NCBI GenBank assembly: GCA_002279935.1
Contig: NCCZ01000015.1
Location: 79,187-143,186 of the forward strand
Length of the DNA stretch: 64,000 nt
Direction of reading: 5' to 3'
DNA from: Hyphomicrobium sp. 12-62-95
Lineage (GTDB): Bacteria > Pseudomonadota > Alphaproteobacteria > Rhizobiales > Hyphomicrobiaceae
Program-made: the position numbers and the translations under genes
The notes under the pieces: generated by a model
What the model was told of the DNA's origin: nothing
Database searches by the model: none
What the model saw: only the letters and a program-made list of their open reading frames with translations
Part shown: in pieces, positions 8,514 through 17,606 of the stretch
Numbering within the stretch: the first letter of the stretch is position 1
Layout: each line of letters opens with the position of its first letter

Positions 8514-9446
8514 CTAAAAGACATACTTCGAATTGCAGAACTCGCACGTCACCGAGATGCTGCCGTCGGGTTCGCGCAAGCCGTCCAGATCCTCGTCCGG
8601 AAACCGCGTCAGAAACATCTGTACCCGCTCGCGCGAGCAGCGGCAGGTGGCATCCAGCGGCTGACCTTTGAACACGCGCACGTCTTCTTCGTTGAACAAC
8701 CGGAACAGCAGCCGCTCCGCCGACAACGTCGGATCGATCAACTCGTGATCCTCCACGCTCGCAGCTAAGATGCGCGCCCGCTGCCAGTTCTCCTGCTCCG
8801 GCGGCGCGGAGGGACTGTCGTTGTCCTCAACTTGCGCCGTCGGATGCTGAATCAAAAGCCCGCCCGCGCGCCAGTGCCAGCCGTCGCCGCCCTGCACGCG
8901 ATGCCGCGCCACCGCAAGGCGTACGTAACTCGGCAACTGCTCCGACTGCCGGAAGTAGGTGAGCGCCGCCGCCTGAAGGCTCTGCCCGTCGAGCGCGACG
9001 ATGCCTTGGTAGCGATCATCCTCGCCGACGCGTTCCAGCGTCATCGCCATGTGCCCGCTGCCGATCAGATCGCCCTGCTTCGGACGCGGGCCCTTCGCCG
9101 CAATGGCCTCCGCGTCGAAACTGGCGTAGCCGCGCAACCGCCCGGGCGCCTCATAGTCGGCCAGCAGAAACCGGATCGGCCCATCGGTGCGCGTTTGAAA
9201 GCCAAGCCGCCCGCCGGGCTTCAGCGGCTGCCCGAGCATCGCCGTCAGCGCCAAAGCCTGACCCAGCGCCTCGCTGACGGCTTCCGGATAGTCGTGCCGC
9301 GACAGGATCGTATCGACCACGCCGCCCATGCGCACGACGCGCCCGCGAATGCCCGACTTGTCGGTCGAGAACGGCAGCACGAGATCGTCCGCGCCCTGGA
9401 CCTGAAGTCCGGGGCTCTTGCCGCTGCGCGTCTCGGAACCTGCCAT
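8514..9446 (-). CDS. hslO: Hsp33 redox-regulated chaperone
   Basis: A 310-residue cytosolic holdase activated by oxidative unfolding. The N-terminal domain (FSTDKSGIRGRVVRMGG) and central fold match Hsp33. The C-terminus carries the redox zinc switch CRCS followed by CEFC, the usual four cysteines. It is the third gene of argD-argF-hslO, 12 bases after argF, an arrangement common in alphaproteobacteria. A roughly 20-residue Ser/Pro/Glu-rich insertion before the linker region (about residues 205-225) looks like a flexible loop. The start at 9446 lacks a strong ribosome-binding site. Confidence 0.92.
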   Translation of the reverse strand: MAGSETRSGKSPGLQVQGADDLVLPFSTDKSGIRGRVVRMGGVVDTILSRHDYPEAVSEALGQALALTAMLGQPLKPGGRLGFQTRTDGPIRFLLADYEAPGRLRGYASFDAEAIAAKGPRPKQGDLIGSGHMAMTLERVGEDDRYQGIVALDGQSLQAAALTYFRQSEQLPSYVRLAVARHRVQGGDGWHWRAGGLLIQHPTAQVEDNDSPSAPPEQENWQRARILAASVEDHELIDPTLSAERLLFRLFNEEDVRVFKGQPLDATCRCSRERVQMFLTRFPDEDLDGLREPDGSISVTCEFCNSKYVF

Positions 9447-9458
9447 ATCGCTCGAAAC

Positions 9459-10394
9459 TCAATCCACGCCGAAACACCAAGCGAGCACGCCCTTTTGCGC
9501 GTGCAGCCGGTTCTCGGCCTCGTCAAAGATCACCGACTGCGGACCTTCCAGAACGCTCTCGCTCACCTCATGTCCGCGATAGGCCGGAAGGCAGTGCATG
9601 AAGATCGCATCCTTCGCAGCCTTCGCCATCAAGGCGTCGGTGACAGCATAAGGCCGCAGGATCTGCTTGCGCCGCGTCGCATCCTTGTCACCCATCGACA
9701 CCCACGTGTCGGTGACGACGCAATCGGCCCCCTTCACCGCCTTAACCGGATCGATGCCAACCGAGATGTCCGCCTTCTCTTTCTTCGCCCAATCGAGATA
9801 CGGCTTCGACGGCATCAATTCCTCGGGGCAAGCGAGCCGGAGATTGAACCCAAAGCGTGCCGCCGCATGCATCCACGACACCGCGACGTTGTTGCCGTCG
9901 CCGACCCACGCCACCGTCCGCCCCTTGATTGGCCCCAGGTGCTCTTCGAACGTCATGATGTCGGCCATGATCTGGCAGGGATGCGTGCGATCGGTGAGCC
10001 CGTTGATCACCGGGATCGTCGCGTGCTCGGCGAGTTCGAGAACTGTGTCATGGCTGTTGGCGCGGATCATGATGGCATCGCCGTAGCGCGACAGAACGCG
10101 TGCCGTGTCCGCGATGCTCTCCCCGCGTCCCAGCTGCAGATCCGTATGATTAAGCGCCAACGTCGTCCCACCGAGCTGCCGCATGGCGATATCGAACGAC
10201 ACGCGTGTGCGCGTCGACGGCTTCTCGAAAATGAGGATCAGGACTTTCTCGTCGATCCCCTTCGGCCGCATCTTCGGCGGCACCTTGCGCCCGGCTTTCT
10301 TCATGTCGTGCGCATTGTCGATCATCCGCCGCAGCGTCTTGGAATCGAGCCGGTCAATATCGAGAAAATGTCTAACGGCGTTGGCCTTGGCCAT
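9459..10394 (-). CDS. argF: ornithine carbamoyltransferase
   Basis: A 311-residue enzyme of arginine biosynthesis that makes citrulline from ornithine and carbamoyl phosphate. The carbamoyl phosphate loop [10 protein letters not shown] is near residue 55, THPCQ near residue 136 and the ornithine-binding MHCLP near residue 270. Length is normal for anabolic ArgF. It sits 31 bases after argD and 12 bases before hslO, so it is co-transcribed with both. All catalytic motifs look intact. Confidence 0.96.
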   Translation of the reverse strand: MAKANAVRHFLDIDRLDSKTLRRMIDNAHDMKKAGRKVPPKMRPKGIDEKVLILIFEKPSTRTRVSFDIAMRQLGGTTLALNHTDLQLGRGESIADTARVLSRYGDAIMIRANSHDTVLELAEHATIPVINGLTDRTHPCQIMADIMTFEEHLGPIKGRTVAWVGDGNNVAVSWMHAAARFGFNLRLACPEELMPSKPYLDWAKKEKADISVGIDPVKAVKGADCVVTDTWVSMGDKDATRRKQILRPYAVTDALMAKAAKDAIFMHCLPAYRGHEVSESVLEGPQSVIFDEAENRLHAQKGVLAWCFGVD

Positions 10395-10425
10395 TGTCGA
10401 TGGGCCTTATGGGTTGGAAAGGATG

Positions 10426-11661
10426 TTAGGATTTGGCGGAAAGATGCGCGAACGCGCGGCGCAGACGGGCAAGCCCCTCGGCGATGTCGGCGTCCGATAC
10501 GTTCAGCGGCGGCAAAATGCGCAAGACGTTTTCGCCCGCACCGACAGCCAGCAGTTTCTCGCCGATGACGGCTTTGACGACATCAGCGACAGGCGGCGCG
10601 AGCTTCACGCCCGCCAAGAGCCCCTTGCCGCGCACCTCGAGGACGATGCCGGGAAACTCATCCTTCAACTGCGCCAGCCCTTGTGCCAGCCGGTTGGCCC
10701 GCGCGATCACCGTATCGAGAAATCCAGGCTCCAGCACGGCGTCAAGCACCGCGGCACCCACCGCCGTCGCCAGCGGATTACCGCCGAACGTCGACCCGTG
10801 CGTGCCGGGAGTCATGCCCTTAGCCGCCTCCGCCGTCGCCAGAAATGCGCCGACCGGAAACCCGCCGCCAATCCCCTTTGCGATCGCCATGATATCGGGC
10901 GTGATCCCGGACCACTCATGCGCGAATAGCTTGCCCGTGCGCCCAACGCCGCTCTGCACTTCGTCCATGATGAGCAAGAGCCCGTGCTCGTCGCACAGCG
11001 CCCGCAACGCCTGCAGGAAGCCATCAGGCGCTGTCCTGACACCGCCTTCGCCCTGCACCGGCTCGACCATGATCGCCGCCGTATCGTCCGAGATCATGTC
11101 CTGCACGGCATCGAGATCGCCGAACGGCACCTGATCGAATCCGCCCGCCGGCTCGCCGAACCCTTCCAGGTATTTCGGATTGCCGCCCGCCGCGATCGTC
11201 GCCAGCGTCCGCCCGTGGAACGCGCCCTCGAACGTGATGATGCGCCACCGCTCGGGCTGGCCATTGACGAAATGATACCGCCGCGCGGTCTTGATCGCGC
11301 CTTCGCACGCTTCCGCGCCCGAATTGCAAAAGAACACCTTGTCCGCGAATGTTACCTCAACGAGGCGTTCGGCGAGCCTTTCCTGCCCCGCGACGCGGTA
11401 CAGGTTCGACGTATGCCAGAGCCGGCCGGCCTGCTCGGTCAGCGCCGCCACAAGCTTAGGGTGCGCATGTCCGAGCGCATTGACCGCCACGCCCGATGCG
11501 AAGTCGAGATAAGCCTCCCCGCCCTCCGTATAGAGCCAGGACCCTTCACCGCGCGCAAAGACGAGGTTCTGCCGGGCATACGTCCCCATCACGGCCGCGG
11601 AGGGACCCCCTCCGCCCGTTTCCGTCCGGACCGGCATTGGAGCCACGCGCGGCTCGGCCAT
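10426..11661 (-). CDS. argD: acetylornithine aminotransferase
   Basis: A 411-residue PLP-dependent class III aminotransferase of arginine biosynthesis that converts N-acetylglutamate semialdehyde to N-acetylornithine. The cofactor-binding lysine lies in [15 protein letters not shown], about residue 255-260, preceded by [15 protein letters not shown]. An AAGGGGAA site precedes ATG 11661. A methionine about 25 residues in ([11 protein letters not shown]) matches the usual family N-terminus, so the first 20 or so residues may be a lineage extension or a misassigned start. It heads the argD-argF-hslO operon with a promoter and a terminator-like hairpin directly upstream. Confidence 0.95.
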   Translation of the reverse strand: MAEPRVAPMPVRTETGGGGPSAAVMGTYARQNLVFARGEGSWLYTEGGEAYLDFASGVAVNALGHAHPKLVAALTEQAGRLWHTSNLYRVAGQERLAERLVEVTFADKVFFCNSGAEACEGAIKTARRYHFVNGQPERWRIITFEGAFHGRTLATIAAGGNPKYLEGFGEPAGGFDQVPFGDLDAVQDMISDDTAAIMVEPVQGEGGVRTAPDGFLQALRALCDEHGLLLIMDEVQSGVGRTGKLFAHEWSGITPDIMAIAKGIGGGFPVGAFLATAEAAKGMTPGTHGSTFGGNPLATAVGAAVLDAVLEPGFLDTVIARANRLAQGLAQLKDEFPGIVLEVRGKGLLAGVKLAPPVADVVKAVIGEKLLAVGAGENVLRILPPLNVSDADIAEGLARLRRAFAHLSAKS

Positions 11662-11678
11662 CGCGGTTCCCCTTCACC

Positions 11679-11712
11679 CAAAAAATCAAAAAGGCCGCCA
11701 GTACCGGCGGCC
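11679..11712 (-). terminator. terminator-like hairpin in the argD leader
   Basis: On the minus strand GGCCGCC (11712-11706), a 6-base loop and GGCGGCC (11699-11693) are followed by TTTTTGATTTTTT. This is an intrinsic terminator by shape. No gene ends here on the minus strand, because the next gene upstream, gcrA, points the other way. It sits between the likely argD transcription start (about 11717) and the argD start codon, so transcription of the operon may be attenuated here. Confidence 0.55.
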
Positions 11713-11723
11713 GAGTGACAAAA

Positions 11724-11752
11724 TTCGTACGCGGGCGGGCCCCGGCTGTCAA
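11724..11752 (-). promoter_or_regulatory. sigma70-type promoter for argD-argF-hslO
   Basis: On the minus strand a consensus TTGACA (11752-11747) is followed after exactly 17 bp by TACGAA/TACGAAT (11729-11723). This predicts a transcript start near 11717, about 55 bases before the argD ATG and just ahead of the leader hairpin. Spacing and -35 box are ideal; the -10 box is moderate. Confidence 0.6.
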
Positions 11753-12226
11753 CGCGCCACACCCGGGAGTGATTCGACTTTTTCATCTGTGTTTTCCGGG
11801 GATGGCAACATTCAAAGCCCGGGATTCGGCCGTTCCACGAATCGGTGTGTTGCCGCCACGCCACTTGTCCAAGTCAACGCCCGTCTTGCGAACGGCCTCA
11901 CCTTGTAGACGGGAATCTACTCGTAGTACCTTCCTCCTGTCCGGCCACGACATGTCGCGCGTAATGCGACGCCTTTTGTAAGTTTCGTGCCCGTCACGCG
12001 TAAACGAGGCAGAGTTGTAAACGCCTCCTTTTTGTTCGCGTCACCAGTTCAAGCGTCTTTCCGTCAAGCGTTCTTTCGCGGTCATCGCCTGTCGTTGGCG
12101 TCCCCCGTTGCGCACATTCGTGCGTCCCGGTTGCGGCTCCCGTTCAGGTCAGACCCGTCATCGCCGGCGCGCGCCCTTAAGGGCCGCGGCGCGGCCAGGG
12201 AGTAATATACTATGGAGCTTCAAGCT
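11753..12226. other. non-coding region between argD promoter and gcrA
   Basis: About 470 bp with no convincing gene; short readings here are Arg/Ser-rich and lack ribosome-binding sites. The gcrA promoter must lie here, but I could not place it. AGGGAG at 12197-12202 precedes an ATG at 12212 that is in frame with gcrA. Confidence 0.5.
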
Positions 12227-12796
12227 ATGAGCTGGAACGATGATCGCGTCGAACAGCTGAAGAAGCTATGGTCTGAAGGGCTGAGCGCCAGCCAGATTGC
12301 CAGCCGTCTCGGCGGCGTCACCCGCAACGCGGTGATTGGCAAGGTGCATCGCCTCGGACTGTCGGGCCGCGCCACCACCTCGCGCATGAAATCGCACCGT
12401 CCGCGCCCGCGTCCGGCCGCCAACCTGCCCGGCAACAAGCGCATGATGCCGAAGGGCAATCGCTTCCCCGCAGCGCCCAACTCGCCGCTGCAGATGATCT
12501 ATCAGGCCGAACCTTTCATGCCCTCGGCCGAAGAACTCGATATCCCGATGGCCGAGCGCAAGACCATCCAGACCCTGCAGGAGTGCCACTGCCGTTGGCC
12601 GATCGGCGATCCGCAGATGGCCGACTTCCACTTCTGCGGCAAGCAGAAGGCAGCCGGTCTGCCCTATTGCGAGTTCCACGCCCGCCGCGCCTTCCAGCCA
12701 CCGCAGGCCCGCCGTCGCGAACGCGACGTCTCCGAGCCGATGATCCCGGCCATCGCCACCATGCCGGCAGCCGGCAAGGAAACCGTCGACGGCTGA
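12227..12796 (+). CDS. gcrA: GcrA cell-cycle regulator
   Basis: A 189-residue GcrA protein, a DNA-binding transcription factor that in Caulobacter works with sigma70 at CcrM-methylated promoters. The N-terminus MSWNDDRVEQLKKLW, then GLSASQIASRLG and TRNAVIGKVHRLGL, is the conserved GcrA DNA-binding domain (residues 1-50). A basic Pro-rich linker follows, then a C-terminal domain with CRWPIGDP and FHFCG...PYCEFHARRAF, the RNA polymerase-interaction module. ATG 12227 has GGAG 9 bases upstream and matches the family start. An in-frame ATG at 12212 would add MELQA. gcrA marks the organism as alphaproteobacterial. Confidence 0.95.
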   Translation: MSWNDDRVEQLKKLWSEGLSASQIASRLGGVTRNAVIGKVHRLGLSGRATTSRMKSHRPRPRPAANLPGNKRMMPKGNRFPAAPNSPLQMIYQAEPFMPSAEELDIPMAERKTIQTLQECHCRWPIGDPQMADFHFCGKQKAAGLPYCEFHARRAFQPPQARRRERDVSEPMIPAIATMPAAGKETVDG

Positions 12797-13097
12797 TCAC
12801 ACGACATTTGAATTGCCGGAGCCTAGCGCCGGCAGAGGGGGGAGAAGACCGGACGCGCCGGGGGGCGCGCTCCGGTCTTCTCTTTTTTGTGCCCCATTCA
12901 CCGTTTTCAATGAACTTATCGGCCGTCCGATATGCTCATAAAGGTTTGTTAACCATTCAACGGCTGTAACTATGGGAACAGCGCGGGTTTCCCACCACGT
13001 CTAGTTATGGAATAATTCACGAGCGGATGGGGGCCGACGTGAAATGCGCGCGCCCGGCACTGTGCAGGCGGCGTTTTCTCGAAACGTGAGGTTTGCC
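12797..13097. other. intergenic region after gcrA
   Basis: This 301-bp gap holds the gcrA terminator (12842-12888) and then about 200 bp that must contain the promoter of the DUF2147 gene. GTGAGG at 13085-13090 is the ribosome-binding site of that gene. Nothing else was recognised. Confidence 0.5.
12842..12888 (+). terminator. intrinsic terminator of gcrA
   Basis: GAGAAGACCGGA (12842-12853) pairs perfectly with TCCGGTCTTCTC (12871-12882). The 17-base GC-rich loop can itself pair further, and TTTTTT follows. It lies 46 bases after the gcrA stop and is a strong rho-independent terminator. Confidence 0.85.
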
Positions 13098-14039
13098 ATG
13101 CCTGCGCATCGTCCCATTCTCACCTTGTCCGCCATCACCGGCATCGTGCTCTTGTCCGCCACCGCTGCACAGGCCGCCGATCCAACTGGCGTTTGGATGA
13201 ACGACACCGGCCGCGGCGCCATCGAAATCAAGAACTGCGGCGGCGGTCTCTGCGGCCACGTTGTGTGGGTCAAGGATACGACCGACACCAAGGGCTGTGG
13301 CCGCCAGATCATTGGCAACGCCGCCAAGGTCGGCGCGAATGTCTGGGACAATGGCTGGATCTATAATCCCGACAAGAAGAAAAAGTACGACGTGGAATTG
13401 AAGCCGCTTTCCAACGGCACGCTTCAGGTCACCGGCTATGCCGGTTCCAAGATCTTCTCCAAAACGATGATCTGGAAGCGCGCGCCGGCCAATCTGGTCC
13501 GCTGCGGTTCGGAACAGACCGTCGCGAAGGTTGACCCCAAGATCAAACCAGACACGGCCAAAGCTGAACCGAAGGCAAAGCCGGAGTCTGTGGCCAAGTC
13601 CGAGGCGAAGACCGCTGCCAAGAAAGACGTGGCCGTTGTAAAGCCCGAAACCAAGATCGTCCCGCCAGCCCCCAAGCCCGCCGAGCGTCCGGCCAAGAAA
13701 CCTGCGCATACGGCGCCTGAAACCCCCGTCGAAGTTGCGCGCGCAGAACCAGCGCCTGCTCCCGCCGCGAAATCAGAGCCGGCGTCTGAGACCGCACCCG
13801 CAACCGAAGAGGCCCCGCAGGTTCATGCGCTCCCAGGCGTTGAAGATGAGAAAGACGCGCCCGTCGTCGTCGCCGCTGATGAAGAAGAAGCAGACGAACC
13901 CGGCATCGACATGGGCAACATCGCCAAGCGTCTCGCCGAACTCGAACGCGAAACTGGCTACGGCCTGAAGCGGTCCGGCAACGGCAACTGCCGCCTCAAA
14001 GTCCCCTACGCGACGGTGAACTTCCCCTGCCGCGATTGA
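13098..14039 (+). CDS. secreted DUF2147-domain protein with Lys/Pro/Ala/Glu-rich tail
   Basis: From ATG 13098 (GTGAGG upstream) a 313-residue protein begins with a Sec signal peptide ending near AAQAADP. A DUF2147 domain follows (about residues 25-130: GVWMNDTGRGAIEIKNCGGG, a later cysteine pair, and WKRAPANLVRC). Residues about 135-270 are low-complexity Lys/Ala/Pro/Glu repeats, then a short conserved C-terminus with two cysteines. An in-frame ATG at 13044 would place extra residues before the signal. DUF2147 has no established biochemical role; members are periplasmic or outer-membrane-associated. The charged tail may span or bind envelope polymers, which is inference. Confidence 0.8.
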   Translation: MPAHRPILTLSAITGIVLLSATAAQAADPTGVWMNDTGRGAIEIKNCGGGLCGHVVWVKDTTDTKGCGRQIIGNAAKVGANVWDNGWIYNPDKKKKYDVELKPLSNGTLQVTGYAGSKIFSKTMIWKRAPANLVRCGSEQTVAKVDPKIKPDTAKAEPKAKPESVAKSEAKTAAKKDVAVVKPETKIVPPAPKPAERPAKKPAHTAPETPVEVARAEPAPAPAAKSEPASETAPATEEAPQVHALPGVEDEKDAPVVVAADEEEADEPGIDMGNIAKRLAELERETGYGLKRSGNGNCRLKVPYATVNFPCRD

Positions 14040-14077
14040 TCGGATTTAAGAAGGTGCCAGGCACCGCCTCGGCAAAT

Positions 14078-15679
14078 TCAAGGCGTGATAACTCCCGCTT
14101 GCCCCAACGCCAGCACGGCGAGCGCAATCGCCGCCACCCAGAGCGCCGCCGTGCGCCAGCGCCCGTGACGGCTCTGCTTCGCAGCCAGCCGCTCGATCGT
14201 CGCATCGTCGAGGCGCACGCCGCGTTCGGCCATAGCTCCCAGCGCGCCAAACGCCCGCTCCGCGCTCGCCAGAACCACCGGCAGATCGCCCGCGAGCTTC
14301 GCCAACATGGTCGCGCCATCGCCCGCATCGCGCAGACGCCCCATCACGCTCAAATTTTTCTCGATCCACTCTTTCGCAATCGGCTCCGCCGCCACCCACA
14401 TATTGAGCGACGGATTGAGCCCCCGCGCCACACCTTCCACGATCACCATGCTCTTTTGCAAAAGGATAAGTTCCGGCCGCGTCTCCATATCGAACACATC
14501 GGTATAGGCGAACAGCTGCCCGAGCAGGTCCGCCATCGAGATTTCCGACGCCGTCTTGCCGTGGATCGGCTCACCAATGGCCCGCAGCGCCTGCGCGAAC
14601 ACCTCGACGGGATGATGCGGCGGCACATAGCCCGCCCAGAAATGCACCTCAGCGGCCCGCGTGTAATCGCGCGTGATCAACCCATGCAGAATTTCGGCCA
14701 AGAAACGCCGCTCGCGCATGCCGAGCCGGCCCATGATTCCGAAATCGACCGCGACGACGACTCCCGCCTTGTCGACGAACAGGTTCCCCTGATGCATATC
14801 GGCATGGAAGAACCCATCGCGCATCGCATGCGTCAGGAACGAGCGGATCACCGTCATCCCCAGCTGATCGACGTCGTAACCAGCCGCCTTCAGCGCCGCC
14901 TTGTCGCCAATCGGAATGCCGTCGATCCACTCGGTGACGAGCACGCGCTTCGATGTCCGCCGCCAGTCGACGCGCGGCACCCGGAAACCGTCCTCCGGTG
15001 AAAGGTTCTCCGCCATCTCCGACATGGCAGCCGCTTCCAGCCGCAAGTCCATCTCGAGTTCGGTCGTGCGAGCAAGGTTCTCAACGATCGCCAACGGCCG
15101 CAGCCGCCGCGATGGCTCGTGCCACCGCTCGACAAGCCGCGCCGCGAAGAAATAACTGTCCAGATCGCGTTTGAAACGCTTCTCGATCCCCGGTCGCAGG
15201 ATCTTCACGGCCACAGTCCGGCGCTCGCCGTTGTCGATCACGACCGCCTTATGCACCTGCGCGATCGACGCCGCCGCCACAGGCGGCCCAAACTCCACGA
15301 AATGATCTTCGAGTTTGCCGCCGAGCGAAGACTCGATCGCCCGCCGCGCTTCGTCCATCCCGAACGGCGGCATCCGGTCTTGCAGTTGCGCCAGATCGCC
15401 CTGCAGCTCCGGCCCGATGATATCGCCGCGGGTCGCGAGGAACTGCCCGAGCTTGATGTACGACGGCCCGAGCGCGGCGAGGGCCGCCGAAATCCGCTTG
15501 TCGCGCGGCTTACCCCATTGGAACGGAGCCGCGAGCGCGCGCACCGGCAGCGTCGCGATCCGCGCCAGCTTGAACGGCAGCGGCTCCGGCCCATCCTTCG
15601 GCACGAACCGCACGCTATGGCTGGCCAGCACCACGCCGGCCTTGGCTAGTCGCAGCGTGTTGAGAATGGCTCCAGCCAT
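14078..15679 (-). CDS. ubiB: UbiB-family protein kinase-like protein (ubiquinone biosynthesis)
   Basis: A protein of about 533 residues of the ABC1/ADCK/UbiB family, needed for ubiquinone biosynthesis as an atypical kinase/ATPase rather than the hydroxylase. Visible hallmarks are the KxGQ motif in SYIKLGQFLATRGD, the Ala-rich loop PVAAASIAQVHKA, the catalytic GFFHADMHQGNLF and AVDFGIMG (DFG-like). Two hydrophobic segments at the C-terminus anchor it in the inner membrane. The reading frame stays open to a GTG at 15814. MAGAILNTLRLAKAGVVL at 15679 gives the normal family length, though no clear ribosome-binding site marks it. It lies downstream of the yej operon on the same strand. Confidence 0.9.
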   Translation of the reverse strand: MAGAILNTLRLAKAGVVLASHSVRFVPKDGPEPLPFKLARIATLPVRALAAPFQWGKPRDKRISAALAALGPSYIKLGQFLATRGDIIGPELQGDLAQLQDRMPPFGMDEARRAIESSLGGKLEDHFVEFGPPVAAASIAQVHKAVVIDNGERRTVAVKILRPGIEKRFKRDLDSYFFAARLVERWHEPSRRLRPLAIVENLARTTELEMDLRLEAAAMSEMAENLSPEDGFRVPRVDWRRTSKRVLVTEWIDGIPIGDKAALKAAGYDVDQLGMTVIRSFLTHAMRDGFFHADMHQGNLFVDKAGVVVAVDFGIMGRLGMRERRFLAEILHGLITRDYTRAAEVHFWAGYVPPHHPVEVFAQALRAIGEPIHGKTASEISMADLLGQLFAYTDVFDMETRPELILLQKSMVIVEGVARGLNPSLNMWVAAEPIAKEWIEKNLSVMGRLRDAGDGATMLAKLAGDLPVVLASAERAFGALGAMAERGVRLDDATIERLAAKQSRHGRWRTAALWVAAIALAVLALGQAGVITP

Positions 15680-15752
15680 AGGGGGAAGGGACCGCTTGAA
15701 AGGAATGGGCTCGCGGCGCACAGCGCGCCGCGCCCCGCACATTGCCGCGTCG

Positions 15753-15855
15753 GACCTTAAGGTCAAGCAAAGCCGCCTTAACCGGTTAGAAATGTTGCGC
15801 CGGTTGCAGCTCACACCAGGACCGCGATCGCTTTGGACCCTATCAGTCCAAAGCG
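15753..15855. repeat. two perfect inverted repeats upstream of ubiB
   Basis: GACCTTAAGGTC (15753-15764) is a perfect 12-bp palindrome about 75 bp before the chosen ubiB start. CGCTTTGGAC (15829-15838) and GTCCAAAGCG (15846-15855) form a perfect 10-bp inverted repeat with a 7-base loop, between the yejF stop and ubiB. Neither is followed by a T-run. They could be operators or RNA hairpins. If ubiB starts at the upstream GTG 15814, the first lies inside the coding region. Confidence 0.4.
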
Positions 15856-15916
15856 TGAATCGCTGGTCCCAATATTGACGACAGCGCGGCTTCGGTGCAT
15901 TCGCAAAAGCCGCGCG

Positions 15917-17596
15917 TTAAACGGCCGTCGCGCCCCGGTTGACGACCTTGAGGTCAAAGGCCGCCGCCAGCAGCGCCTTCGTGTAATCCTCCTTGGGCGC
16001 GGCAAAGATCTCCTCCGCCGTCCCGGTCTCGACCACCTTCCCGTTGCGCATCACGATCACTTCGTTGCACAGCGCGCGCACGACCTTCAGATCGTGACTG
16101 ATGAAGAGGTAACCGAGCCCCCGCTTCTTCTGCAGCTCGCGCAACAGATCGACAATCTGCGCCTGCACACTCTGATCGAGCGCGCTCGTGGGCTCATCGA
16201 GCATGATGAACTTCGGCTCCAGCACCGTCGCGCGCGCAATCGCGATCCGCTGCCGCTGCCCGCCGGAAAACTCGTGCGGATACCGGTCGAGCGACTCCGG
16301 ATCGAGCCCGACTTCTTTCAGCGACTGCCGCACGCGCTCCCGGCGCTGCTCGAATGTCAATTCGGGGCTAAGGATTTGGAGCCCTTCCTCGATGATCTGT
16401 GAAATGGACAACCGCGGCGACAGCGACCCATACGGATCCTGAAACACGATCTGCATCTCTTTGCGCAGCGGCCGCATCTCCTTCGAGCCGAGACCGTCAA
16501 TCCGCCGCCCGCAATAAACGATCGGCCCTTCCGAAGAAATCAACCGCAGCAGCGCCAGCCCCAGCGTCGTCTTACCAGAACCGGATTCGCCAACCACGCC
16601 CAGCGTATCGCCCTCACGCAGTTTCAGCGACACGCCGTCCACCGCCTTGATGTGATCGACCGTCTTGCGCAGCAGCCCGCGCTTGATCGGAAACCAAACC
16701 TTGAGATTGTCTGTCTCGACGAGCACCGGCGAATTCTCTGGCGCCGGCGATGCGCGGCCCTTCGGCTCGCTTTCGATCAGATGCTTCGTGTAGGGGTGCT
16801 TCGGCTCAACGAACACCGCCTCCGTCGCACCTTCCTCCACGATTTCGCCATGCCGCATGACATAAACGCGATCCGACATTCGCCGCACGATCCCCAGATC
16901 GTGCGTGATCAGCAGCATCGATAACCCGAACTCGCTTTTGAGATCGGCCAGAAGTTCGAGAATTTGCGCCTGAATGGTCACGTCCAGCGCCGTCGTCGGT
17001 TCGTCCGCAATGAGCAAATCCGGCTCATTCGCCAGTGCCATCGCAATCATCACGCGCTGCCGCTGCCCGCCCGACAATTGATGCGGATAATCGGCGAGCC
17101 GCGACTCCGGGTCGCGAATGCCCACTTTGCGCAACAGTTCGACAACCCGCGTCCGCACCGCCCCGTCGTCCAGCCCGCGGTGCACCCGCAGGACTTCGCC
17201 GACCTGCTTTTCGATGGAGTGTAGCGGATTAAGCGACGTCATCGGCTCCTGGAAAATGATGGAGATGCGATTGCCGCGCACCTTTTGCATCTCCCGCTCG
17301 TCCGCCTTGAGCAAATCCCGTCCCTCAAACAGGATTTCTCCGCCAGGATGCGAGGCCGCCGGATAAGGCAACAGCCGCATGATCGACAGCGCCGACACGC
17401 TTTTGCCCGAACCGGATTCGCCAACGAGCGCCACCGTCTCGCCCTGGCCGATGTGAAAGCTCGCCCCCTTCACCGCCAGCGAATCCGTCGTCCCCGACCG
17501 GAACGCCACCTTCAACCCGCGCACGTCGATGAGGGTCTGCCGCGCACCATTGGGCGCGGGCGCCTTTGCCAGGGTTGTTGTGTCCGCTTTGGTCAT
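15917..17596 (-). CDS. yejF: peptide ABC transporter, tandem ATP-binding protein (YejF type)
   Basis: A 559-residue protein with two fused ATPase domains. Walker A GESGSGKS is near residue 57 and GESGSGKT near residue 335. Each half also has LSGGQRQR or FSGGQRQR and a DEPT Walker B. The double-NBD form is typical of YejF, which powers microcin C/peptide import in the YejABEF system. ATG 17596 has GAGGAG 6 bases upstream and lies 10 bases after the yejE stop; the longer in-frame reading would overlap yejE. It is the last gene of the operon. Confidence 0.92.
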   Translation of the reverse strand: MTKADTTTLAKAPAPNGARQTLIDVRGLKVAFRSGTTDSLAVKGASFHIGQGETVALVGESGSGKSVSALSIMRLLPYPAASHPGGEILFEGRDLLKADEREMQKVRGNRISIIFQEPMTSLNPLHSIEKQVGEVLRVHRGLDDGAVRTRVVELLRKVGIRDPESRLADYPHQLSGGQRQRVMIAMALANEPDLLIADEPTTALDVTIQAQILELLADLKSEFGLSMLLITHDLGIVRRMSDRVYVMRHGEIVEEGATEAVFVEPKHPYTKHLIESEPKGRASPAPENSPVLVETDNLKVWFPIKRGLLRKTVDHIKAVDGVSLKLREGDTLGVVGESGSGKTTLGLALLRLISSEGPIVYCGRRIDGLGSKEMRPLRKEMQIVFQDPYGSLSPRLSISQIIEEGLQILSPELTFEQRRERVRQSLKEVGLDPESLDRYPHEFSGGQRQRIAIARATVLEPKFIMLDEPTSALDQSVQAQIVDLLRELQKKRGLGYLFISHDLKVVRALCNEVIVMRNGKVVETGTAEEIFAAPKEDYTKALLAAAFDLKVVNRGATAV

Positions 17597-17606
17597 CACC
17601 ATCTCC

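Noticed and set aside
8832..10568. 578-residue plus-strand reading
   Set aside because: Antisense of hslO and argF. The minus-strand proteins carry complete catalytic motifs.
14053..14065. GGTGCC-A-GGCACC palindrome between the convergent DUF2147 and ubiB genes
   Set aside because: A one-base loop and no T-run; too small to call a terminator or operator.
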